This document shows positions 15,001 to 27,000 of a stretch of 64,000 bases of DNA, piece by piece. Where the stretch lies: positions 62,001 to 126,000 of the forward strand of contig NZ_CAJATU010000123.1 in the NCBI RefSeq assembly GCF_903944925.1, read 5' to 3'. The position numbers were made by a program, and so were the translations under genes. Source of the DNA: an uncultured Rhodopila sp. Lineage in GTDB: Bacteria > Pseudomonadota > Alphaproteobacteria > Acetobacterales > Acetobacteraceae. The notes under the pieces are model-generated. The model did no database searches. It worked only from the letters and a program-made list of their open reading frames with translations, and had not been told where the DNA came from. Position 1 is the stretch's first letter. Every line of letters begins with the position of its first letter.

Positions 15001-18000
15001 CCCAGCGATCTGAACATCTGGTTCGGCGGCACCGACGTCGTTGCGATCAGCAATGCACCCGCGCACGGCTGGATCGAGTATACGGCACTGGCGACCGCGA
15101 CGTCCGACAGCACCGTGCTGACCTTGGCCGGGCGCAACGACCCGAGTTGGGACGGCGTGGACGGCGTCAGCGTCTATGACACCAATGGCGGCGGTGCCGG
15201 TGGGAGCGTCATCCTGCCATCGCAGACCGTCACGGTCTCCGGCAACGTCTTCAACGAGGCCGCTCCGTCCATCACCGCGCCGTCCAATGTGTATCTGCAC
15301 GCCGGAGATGGCGGCGGAACCTTCACCGAGGCGCTGACCGCCGCCAACACCGCGCCGGCCGGCATCTGGTCGGAAGGTCTGGACGCAACCGTCATCGGCG
15401 CTTCCGGCGGCCTCAGCGCCTCCGGCAGCACCGCCGACATCGCCGCCGGCGGCAGCGACACCTCGTCCCTGACCGTTTCCGTCTCCACCGCGACGGCCGG
15501 CACCATCAGCGGCCAGGTCGCGGTGCAGGCGATCAGCGACGGCACCGGGATCGACAGCCTCGGCACCACGAGCCTGGGCGTTGTCGATGTGCCGGTCACC
15601 GTCACCATCGACAACTACGCCACGGCGGCATTCAGCCAACTGGCCGGCGCCGGCAGCCTGACCCGGGCGGGCAGCATCTTCACGCTCGACCTCGGCACAG
15701 CGGTCGCCGGCTACGGGCTGATAGCCAATCTCGGCCTGTTCAATACGGCAACCGGACCCGCGGACTGGCTGAGCGGTTCGCTCGCCGCCAGCGGCGATGC
15801 GGCCTTCAGCAACAGCGGCATCGGCAATTTCGGCGCCATCGGCGCGGGCGGCGATGCCGGCCTCAACATCAGCCTCTCCTCGGCTAATACCGGTGTCTAC
15901 ACCGAAACCGTCACCTTCAACGGGACGGACGGCAATGCCTACGGCTTCTCGCAGGCGATGAACACCGAGACGCTGGTCGTCACCGGCACCGTCGAGGCCG
16001 CCCCCGCGGCGGTGCTCAACACCGCCAGCCCGATCGACTTCGGCAATGTCCATCTGGGATCGAACCAGCAGCAGGCGATCAGCGTCAGCAACGACGCCGC
16101 GCCGGGCAGCAGCTTCCTCGACGTCTTCGGCGGCGGCGCGAGCGGCGCGGTCACGGAGTATGGCGGTGTCACCCTGCTGGCGCCGGGTGCGACCAACGAC
16201 ACAGGCCTGACGGCGAGCCTGAACACCGGCAATGCCGGCGTGCAATCCGGCGAGATCTACCTGAATTACCAGGCGGATGCCGGCGCCGGCCCGGTGGCCT
16301 ACCTTGGCGGCGCCTCGGTGGCCGTGCAGGGCACGGTCTACCGTGAGGCAGCACCGTCGCTGACCGCGCCGGGCACGCTGTACTTGCATGTGGGCGACAG
16401 CGCCTCCGAGGCCATCACGGTCGCCAACACCGCGCCGCCCGACTCGTATTCGGAAAACCTGGTCGCCGCGATCACCGGTTCCAGCGGTCCGATCGCCACC
16501 GCCGGCGGTTCGGCCACCGTCGCGGCCGGCGGCAGCGACACGAGTGACCTGACCGCTCAGATCAACGCCACCAGCACCGGCATCTTTACCGGCAACCTCG
16601 ATGTCGGCCTGGTTTCCGACGGCACCGGCATCGATGGCCTCGGCACGTCCAGCCTGGGCACCGCGGCCGTGGCCATCACCTATGACGTCAACAACTACGC
16701 CACCGCCGCCATCGAGCAGACCGGCGGCAACGGCGTCCTGACCTCCAACGGCGGCAACGTCTACACGCTGAACCTCGGCTCGACGCAGCAATACTCCGGG
16801 GCGCTGTCCGCCAGCCTGGAGGCGCTGAATGCCGCCGCCGGCCCGGCCGCGGACCTGCTGAACGGCAGCTTCTCCGTCAGCGGCGACAGCCAGTACGGCA
16901 ATAACGGCCTCGGCGACTTCAGCGGCATCACCATCGGCAACGCCGACACCAGCCCGGCCATTTACCTCAACACCGGCACCATCGGCACGTTCACCGAAAC
17001 CCTTGTGCTGCATCCGACCGGGACCAACGCCTCAGGCTACTCCGGCGCCCTGGACAACCAGACGATCGACGTCGTCGGCACCGTCACGGCGATCCCGCCG
17101 CCGCCGCCGCCGCCGCTGCCCGTCGCCACCGCATGGGGCGACGTCCACATCACGACCTTCGACGGCCTGTATTACGACTTCCAGGCCGAGGGTGAGTTCG
17201 TCCTGGCGCAATCCACCGTCGCCGGCGACACGTTCCAGGTGCAGGTGCGGCTGGAGCCGTGGTCCGCCGGCTCCACCGTCAGCGTCATCACAATGCTGGC
17301 CGCGGAAGTCGGCGCCGACCGCATCACCATCGCGCTCGACCGGGCGAATGCGGTCTGGATCAACGGCCACGCCGTGACCTTCGGCCAGACCGGAGCCTCC
17401 ATCAGCCTGAGCGGCGGAGGCTCCATCACGGAGGTATCCTCCACCAATTTCCAGGTCACCTGGGGCTCCGGCGAGTCAATGAGCGTCACGCTCGGCGGCT
17501 CCTACATCAACACCAGCCTGACCCTGGCGCGCAGCGACACGCCCGGCTCGATCCAGGGCCTGTGGGGCAACGACACCGGCCAGGCCAACGACTTCCAGTT
17601 GGCCGACGACACCGTACTGCCACAGCCGCTCGACTCCGCGACGCTGTATGGCGCCTATGCCAATGCCTGGCGGGTGACCGGCGCGACGTCGCTGATGGAC
17701 TACCTGGCGGGCCAGACCACGGGGACGTACACCGACAAGAACTTCCCCGCCGACTCGGTGAACGTGAACAACCTGCCGGCCGCCATTCTTCAGGTGGCGC
17801 AGCAGGAGGTCATCCAGGCCGGCATAACCGACCCGAACCAGCAGCAGGCGGCGATCATCGACCTGCTGGTGACCGGCGACCCGACGGCGTTGCTGAACGA
17901 CCTGAACGTCAACCAGACCGGCGTCATCACCAATGCGGCGGTCATCAACACGCCGCCGCCGCCGGTACCGGCGCTCGGCATCAGCGCCGCCGCGGCCAAT

Positions 18001-21000
18001 GTCACGGAAGCCGCGGGCGGGCCGACCACTGTCACCTACAGCGCCTACCTGACCAGCGCGACCGGCACCGACACGGTGATCGACTGGGCGGTGACCGCGC
18101 CGGACGCCACGTTCCTGGGCGCCTCCGCGTTCGGCGGCGCCCTGCCGTCCGGCTTCGTGGTGATCCATGCCGGCCAGACCAGCGCCAACTTCACGATCAC
18201 CCTGCCTGACGGGGTGCTGGGGGCGACGCCCTCCAGCAACCTCCAGGTGACGATCAGCTCGACCAACGGCGATCCGGTGTTCGGCCGGACCGCGCAGACC
18301 GAGGTGGACAACTACCAGCCGGTGGAGGGCAATCCGGCGATCCCGCAGCTCACGCTGCTGTCCGGCTCCGGCACCTACTCCGGCAGCAACGGTGTCTACA
18401 CGCTCGACCTCGGCACTCTGGTGGCGGGCCAGGGATCGCTGCAGGACCGCTTCCAGCTCAGCAACGTGGCGCTGGCGCCGTCCGACTTCCTGGCCGGCAC
18501 GATCAGCGACAGCGGCACCGGCTTCACCGTCTATGGCGACCAGCCGCTGACGCCGCTATCCGCCGGGGCGAGCTACCAGGGCCTCGTGCTACAGACCGAC
18601 AGCAGCCATCTCGGCACTCATACTGAGACTATCGTCATCAATCCGGTCGATCAGAACGTCACCGGCTTCTCGGCGATCCTGCCGTCGCAGACCATAACGG
18701 TCACTGAAACGGTGATCGCAGGCGCCGCCGGGCTGCTGAACACCGCCGGCACGATCGATCTCGGCACGTTCTACCAGGGCGACGTCGCCTCGACCGCGCT
18801 CAGTATCAGCAACACCGCCGCCGCCGGTTCCGCAGCGCTTGATGTGTCGTCCTACGCGTCGTCGGGCCAGGCCACCGCCGCCGGATCGATCGCCGATCTG
18901 GCGCCGGGCGCGACCAGCGCTTCGGCGGTGTACGCCGGAATCGATACATACTCGCCGGGTGTCAAGACCGGTTCCGTCACGCTGAACTATGTCTCCGACG
19001 CGGGCAACGGCAACACCGCCGGCGATGGCAGCGCGCAGGTGCAGGTTACTGGCACGGTCTACGGTCCGGCCACCGCCTATCTCCTGGCCAACCCGATCTA
19101 CGTGCATCAGGGCGACGGCAACGGCAGCGCGACGGAGACGATCACCGTCAGCAATACCGCGCCCGCCAACGGCTACGCGGAAAACCTCGACGCCTCGATC
19201 ATCAACTTCGGCACCTATGTGACCGTCGCCGCCGGTTCGACCGTCGTCGCGCCCGGCCAGAGCGACTACGCGTCGCTGACGGCGTCGTTCTCGACCGCCA
19301 ACCTCGGCACCTATGCCGGCCTGGTCGAGGTCGCGCTGCAAAGCGACGGCACCGGCATCGACACGCATGGCACCACCAGCCTCGGCGTGGCCTTCGTCCA
19401 GGCGTCGATCAACGTCGATCAGCATGCGGTCGCGGCGATCGAGGAGCTCAGCGGCAGCGGCACCCTGACCCCGACGGGCGTGGCTTCGCATTATGTGCTG
19501 AACCTCGGCGCGGTGGCGCAATACGCCACGCCGCTGGGCGCCAATCTCGGCGTCTACAACGACGTGCTGGGTACGTCCGACCTGCTTGCCGGCCAATTCT
19601 CGGTTTCCGGCGCGTCGCAGTTCACCAATTCCGGCTTCGGTCCGTTCCAGAATCTGGCCGCGCAGCAGGTGGACGGCACGCCGATAGTCGTGCTGTCCAC
19701 CGGCACGGTGGGCACGTTCACCGAAACGGTGACCTTGACGCCGACGGGCTACAACCCGAGCGGGTTCTCGGAAGTGATGACGCCCGAGACGGTGACGATC
19801 ACCGGCACGGTGGTGGCAGCCCCGCTGCCGACGCCGCCGGCCCGCACCGGCTATGCCTGGGGCGACGTGCACCTGACCACGTTCGACGGCCTGTATTACA
19901 ACTTCCAGGCGGCGGGCGAATTCGTCCTGACGCAATCGACGGTCGCTGGCGACAGCTTCGACGTCCAGGCGCGCATGCAGCCCTGGTCGAACGGCTCCTC
20001 GGTCAGCGTCAATACCGAAATCGCCGCTCAGATCGGCGCCGATCGCGTCACCTTTGCCATCGGCCGGACCAATATGGTCTGGATCGACGGCGCCGCGGTC
20101 TCCCTGTCGTCGCCGGTCGTCACCCTCGCGGGCGGCACGCTGGAGCAAACCGCCGCCAACAGCTACCGGCTGCTGTGGAACACCGGCGAAGAACTCGACG
20201 TCACCAATAACGGGTCCTACCTCAACGCCACCGTTTCTCTGCCCAACAGCGACGCGGGGAATGTCCAGGGTCTTTTGGGCACCGACAGCGGCAACGCGTT
20301 GAATGACCTGACGCTGCCCGGCGGCACGGTGCTGTCGCAGCCGACGACCTACGCCGAACTATACGGCGAATATGCCAACGCCTGGCGGGTGACCGACGCC
20401 ACCTCGCTGATGGATTACAGTGCCGGCCAGAACTCCGCCTCGTTCACCGACGTGAACTTCCCGTACAACCAGATTGGCCTCGGCAACCTGCCGGCCGACG
20501 CGGTCGCCAGGGCCCTGGCCGCGGCGCAGGCGGCGGGCATAACCGATCCGAATCTGCAGCAAGCCGCGATCATCGACTACCTGTTCACCGGCAATCCCGA
20601 AGCGTTGAGCGCCAGCGCGAACGTGCAGCAGCAGGAAGGCACGGGCACGACAACCACGACCACGCCGACGGCACCACCGCCGCCGGTGGCCGCGAATGTC
20701 GGCGTCGAGGCCAATGCGGTGAGCGTCGTCGAATCGACCTCGGGACCACGGTCGGTCGGCTTTACCGTCTACCTCACCAGCGCGGAGGCGAACGCGACGA
20801 CGATCGACTATCAGGTCGCCGCCCCTGGCGTGGGCTTCCTCTCCGCGGCCGATTTCGGCGGCACGCTGCCGAGCGGCACCGTCACGATCGCCGCTGGCCA
20901 GACCAGCGCGGTGTTCACCGTCGCCCTGCCGGCCAACGTCCTGGGCAGCGCGCCGTATGAAAACCTGCAGGTGGGCATCACACCTGAAGGCGGGGAGACC

Positions 21001-24000
21001 GTGTTCGCGCCGATGGCGCAGACCCAGATCCTCAACACCGGCCCGACCGCCGGCAATCCGGCGCAGCCGCTGATCGAGGGCGTGTCCGGCCACGGCAACC
21101 TGTCCGGCAGCGGCACATCCTATGTGCTGAACCTCGGCACGGTTTATCAGTACGGCACGCCGCTCGAGGCCGGCTATGGCGCGCTGAACAATGGCATCGT
21201 CCCGTCCGACCTGCTGTCCGGCAACTTCGCGTTCACCGGCTCCAATGAGTTCGTGAACAGCGGGTTGTCGCCGTTCACGCCGATTGGCGCCGGCTCCGCC
21301 GACACCGCGCCGGTAGTGGAAATGAAGACCGACACCGTCGGCACCTTCACCGAAACGGTGACGCTATCGCCGGCGGACTCCAACGCCACCGGCTACAGCG
21401 CCTCGCTGTCCCCGGTGACGCTGACGATCACCGGCACCGTGCTCGCCCCGCCGCAGCCTCCGCCGCCGCCACTGCAGATCGGCAACCTCTTCGGCGACGT
21501 GCATATCACGACGTTCGATGGCCTGTATTATGACTTCCAGGCGGCAGGCGAGTTCGTCATCGCCAGGTCCACGATCGCCGGCGACAGCTTCCAGGTTCAG
21601 GGCCGCCTGCAACCGTGGCATGCCGGCTCTCCGGTCAGCGTGCTGACCCAGGTCGCGGCGGAAATCGGCAGCGACGATGTCACCTTCGGTATCGGCGCGA
21701 CCGATGCCGGGCTCTATGTCGACGGCTCCGCCCGCACGCTCGCGGTTGGCGACACCCTGACGCTGTCCGGCGGATCTTTGATCGAGATTTCCGGCGGCGC
21801 CTACCGGGTGAACTGGAATACCGGCGAGTCCATGACCGTCTCGCTGGACGGCAGCTACATCAACGCCTCGATCGCCGTGGCGGCGGCCGATGCCGGCGCC
21901 GTGCAGGGTCTGCTCGGGCCCGACGGCGGCAACCCGTCAGCCGATCTGCAACTGCCGGATGGAACGGTGGTCCCGCAGCCGGTGACTTCGGCCACGCTGT
22001 ATGGTGCCTACGCCAACGCCTGGCGCGTCACCGACGCGACCTCGCTGCTGAGCTACGCCAACGGCGAGACCACGGCGACGTTCACCGACCCGGGCTTCCC
22101 GGGGGATGCGCTTGACCTGAGCACCTTGCCGGCAGCGGTCGTCGCCGCGGCGACGGCGCAGGTCGAAGCGGCCGGCATAACCGATCCGAACCTGATCCAC
22201 GCGGCGATCATCGACCTGTTGGTCACCGGCGATCCGAACGCGATCGCCGGCAGCGCCAACGTGCAGCAGCAGGGCGTTAACCTGAACGGCGCCGGGGTCT
22301 CCAACCCGCCGCCGCGGCCCAATGTCGGCATCGTCGCCGACAGCGCGACCGCGATCGAACCGACATCGGGCACGCTGGCGGTTTCCTACACTGTGTACCT
22401 GACGGCGGCGGAACCACAGGACACGACGATCCAGTACAGCGTAACCGATCCGCGCCCGACCTATCTCGGGCTGCCCGGCATCGTCGGCGGCACCGGCTCC
22501 GGCTCGATGCAGATCGCCGCCGGCCAGACCAGCGCGCAGATCACCGTCGATGTGCTGGCCGATGCGCTTGGCACGCAGCCGAACGCCAACCTCCAGGTGA
22601 CCATCACGCCCACCGGCGGCGAGGGCGTTATCGGCGCCAGCGCGCAGAGCGAGATCGTCAATCCGCTGCCGACAGCCGGAAACCCGGCCGAGGCGTTGAT
22701 CGAGCAACTGGGCGGCAACGGCACCCTGACCGGCAGCGGGTCGAACTATGTGCTGAACCTCGGCACCGCGACGCAGAACGGTTCGGCGTTGTTCGCCAAT
22801 CTCGGCATCGAGAATGGTGCGACGGTGCCAGCCGACGATTTGTCCGGGCTGTTCAGCATCACCAACTTCACCGGCTTCCTGAACACCGGCTTCGATCCGT
22901 TCAGCAACGTCGCCGCCGGCACGGCTGATAATGCGCCGGTGATCAAGCTGAACACCGGCACCGTCGGCGTCTATACCGAGACGGTGGTGCTCAACCCGTC
23001 TGACACCAACGCGAGTGGTTACTCCGCGCTGATGAACAGCGTCACGCTGACGGTGCAGGGCACGATCGTCCCGATGGCGTTCAATCCCCCGGGGACGGGC
23101 GTCAAGGACGGCACCCTGTTCGGCGACGTCCACATCACGACGTTCGATGGCCTGTATTACGACTTCCAGGCGGTCGGCGAATTCACCGCGGCGAAATCGA
23201 CGCTCGCCGGTGACAGCATGGATGTGCAGATCCGCACCCGGGCCTGGTCGCCTGGCGCCGCGGTCAGCGTGATCGACGAAGTGGGCGCGGCCATCGGCAG
23301 CGACCGCGTGACCTTCGCGCTGGATCGCACCAACGCTGTCTGGCTGGATGGCGCGGCCTATACGTTCAACGGGACCAATACTTTGACCCTGGCGGACGGC
23401 ACGGTTACGCAAAACGCGTCCGACAGCTACGTGGTCAGGTGGAATACCGGCGAGAGCCTAAGCGTCAATTTGGACGGCAGCTATATCAACGCCACGGTTT
23501 CCCTGCCGCAGACCGATGGACCGGGTTCGGTGCAGGGGCTGTTGGGCTCGGATCAAGGCGTCAACACAGACTTCCAGCCGGTTGTCAACGGCACGACGAT
23601 CACCACGACGCAACTCTACGGCGCGTTCGCCGATACCTGGCGCGTCACCCAGCCGACATCGCTGCTCGACTACGGCGCCGGGCAAAGCACGTCTACGTTC
23701 ACCGACCGGGCATTCCCGTCCGACGCGCTGAGTTTCGCCGATTTGCCGACAGCCCTGCAGCAGCAGGGCTTGCAGGCGGCGATCCAGGCCGGGATCACCG
23801 ATCCGCAATTGCAACAGGCGGCCGCGCTCGACTTTATCGTCACCGGCGACCCGAGTGTGGTCGTCGGCGGCCAGAATGTCACGCAGCAGGGGATAACCAC
23901 GACGGCCGCAGGCGTGAGCGGCGGGGCGGTAACGCCGGCGCTTGGCGTGTCGGCCAACAATGCGGCCTTGGTCGAGCCGGGCACCGGCAACCTGTCGGTC

Positions 24001-27000
24001 GGCTTCACAGTGTACCTCACCACGGCGGAGGCGCAGGCGACCACGGTCAACTATGTCGTCTCCGCGCCGGATGCGTCCTACCTGGGGCTGAGCGCCTTCG
24101 GCGGCACGCTGCCGAGCGGGTCGGTCACCATCGCGGCCGGCCAGACCAGCGCGCAGTTCAGCGTCTCGGTTCCGGCCGATGTGCTGGGCAGCCTGCCCGA
24201 CGGCAACCTCCAGGCCAGCATCACCCCGACGGGCGGCGAGACGGTGTTCGCGCCGTCAGCGCAAACCACGATCGTCAACGGCACGGTCGAACCGGGCACC
24301 TCGGCGCGGCCGGAGTTCGCCTTGCTATCCGGCGGCGGCACGCTCACCCATGTCGGCAACGCCTACACGCTGGCATTGGGATTTGTGCCGCTTGGCGCGG
24401 CGCTGCAAGACCTGTCGCTGGCAATCGAGAACGCCGTGGGCGTGACGGGCAATAGCCTCGCCGGCAATCTGACGGCGAATGCGGCCCCCGGTTTCACGGT
24501 CACCGGGATCGGTCCGCTACCAGTGATCGCGGCCGGCAACAGCTACCAGGGCCTGCATGTGGCGGTAAACTCCGCGGTGTCCGGGGTCAATTCCGAGACG
24601 ATCACGTTCACGCCGGTGGACGAGAACGCATCCGGTTACTCGTCGCCGCTGGCGCCGATAACCCTGACCATCACGGACTCGGTTGCGGCGATCTACGCTT
24701 CGGCCAGTCTCGCGACGCCAAACCCGGTGGACTTCGGCAACGTGCACCTGGGTGCGGCGGTGTCGCAGGCGTTGAGCATCGAGAATCTGGCTGCCGCCGG
24801 CGGAGCTGCCGAGGCGCTGGATGGCAGCATCGGCGGCGCAACCGGGGCAGTCACGACCAACAGCGGGTCGTTTACCGGACTGGCGGCGGGGAATACGGAC
24901 AGCAGCAGCCTGCTCGTTGGCCTGTCCACCGCGACGGACGGCATCCAAACCGGCACGGCGACGATCAACCTGGCCTCGGACGGGACAGGGATCGACGGTC
25001 TGGGTCAGACCGGCCTGCCATCGCAAACCGTTTCCGTGTCGGGCACGGTCTATAGCGAGGCTACGGCGCTGATCAGCGAACCGCTGGCGTTCGTGACCCG
25101 TGTCGGCGGCAATCCGGCTGTGTCGATCGGCATCGACAACACGGCCGCGAATGACGGGTATTCCGAGCAGTTGCTGGCCAACGTAACCGGAGCATCGGGC
25201 GGGGTCTCGGCCGCATCCGGCAGCACCGGCGACATCAACGCCGGGCAGTTGGCGAATCTGGGCGTGGCGGTGGATACCAGCCATGCCGGCGTGATCAACG
25301 GCGGCGTGACGCTGAACGTGGTCAGCGACGGCACCAACATTGACGGCCTGGGCACGGTCGATCTTGGCACCGTCAATGTGGGCGTGAGCGGCACGGTCTA
25401 TCGCACGGCCACGGCGCTGATCAGCGAACCTCTGGCGTTCGTGACCCGTGTCGGCGGCAATCCGGCTGTGTCGATCGGCATCGACAACACGGCCGCAAAT
25501 GACGGGTATTCCGAGAAGTTGCTGGCCAACGTGACCGGAGCATCGGGCGGGGTCTCGTTCGCATCCGGCAGCACCGGAGACATCAACGCCGGGCAGTTGG
25601 TGAACCTCGGCGTGACCGTGGACACCAGCCATGTCGGCGTGATCAACGGCGGCGTGACGCTGAACGTGGTCAGCGACGGCACCAACGTTGACGGGCTGGG
25701 CACGGTCGATCTCGGCACCGTCAATGTGGGCGTGAGCGGCACGGTCTATCGCACGGCCACGGCGCTGATCAGCGAACCGCTGGCGTTCGTGACGCGGGTT
25801 GGCGGCAATCCGGGCGTGTCAATCGGTATCGATAATACGGCCGCGAATGACGGGTATTCCGAGCAGTTGTTGGCCAACGTAACCGGAGCATCAGGCGGCG
25901 TTTCCGCCACGTCCGGTACCGGCGACATCAACGCCGGCCAGTTGGCGAACCTTGGCGTGACGGTGGATACCAGCCATGCCGGCGTGATCAACGGCGGCGT
26001 GACGCTGGACCTGGTCAGCGACGGTACCAACGTTGACGGGCTGGGCACGGTCGATCTCGGCAAAGTCAACGTGGGCGTGAGCGGCACGGTCTACGCCGCC
26101 GCGACCGCGCAGGCGGCCACCACGCTCGACCTCGGCATCGTCCATGTCGGCGACAGCGACAGCAAAGCGTTGACCGTCGCTAACATCGCAACGGGCGCAC
26201 TGACCGACGTGCTGACCGGCGGCATCGGCTCCATTAGCGGCAACGGCTTCAGCGGCTCCGGTTCGCTCGGTGCGGGCATCGCGGCGGGTGCCAGCGGCAC
26301 CCTGGATGTCGCACTGAACACGTCCAATTCGGGTGTCTTCACCGGTTCGGCCAGTCTGGCGCTGGCCAGCCACGACACGGCCCAGGCCGACGCCGCCGTG
26401 ACGGTGGCTCCGGTCACCCTGAGCGGCACGGTCGACAACTATGCCACTGCCGCGATCACAGAGCTGTCCGGCGGCGGCACGCTGACGCAGAACGGGACCA
26501 GCTACACGCTCGACCTAGGCAACATCGCGGCAGGATCGAGCATCGAACTGGCGGCGGAGAACGCGGCGAGCGGTCTGGCGGACGTGCTGTCCGGCAGCTT
26601 CTCCGTGATCAGCGACAACGGGTTCCTCAATAGCGGTTCCCTGGCCTTCTCCGGCCTTGGCGCAGGTCAGCAGAACAGCGGCCTCAATGTGACCGTGTCG
26701 CCGAACGCGGCGCCGGGCACCTATAGTGAGACGCTAGTCCTGAACACGTCGGGCAGCAACAGCAGCGGCTACGGTGCGGCCCTTACGACCGAGACGATAA
26801 CGGTGACCGCGACGGTTCCTGTGCCCGGAGTTACCTGGCTCAGCGATGCGCCCGGGAACTGGTCGAGCGCGGCGCGGTGGAGCGGCCACGCTCTTCCGGG
26901 AACAGGCGACATCGCGGTCATCGACTTCGCTGATGCGCCGCAGGTGTTCCACTTCTCCGGCACCGACGTCGCCGGCGGATTGATGAATCAGGGCGGTGAC

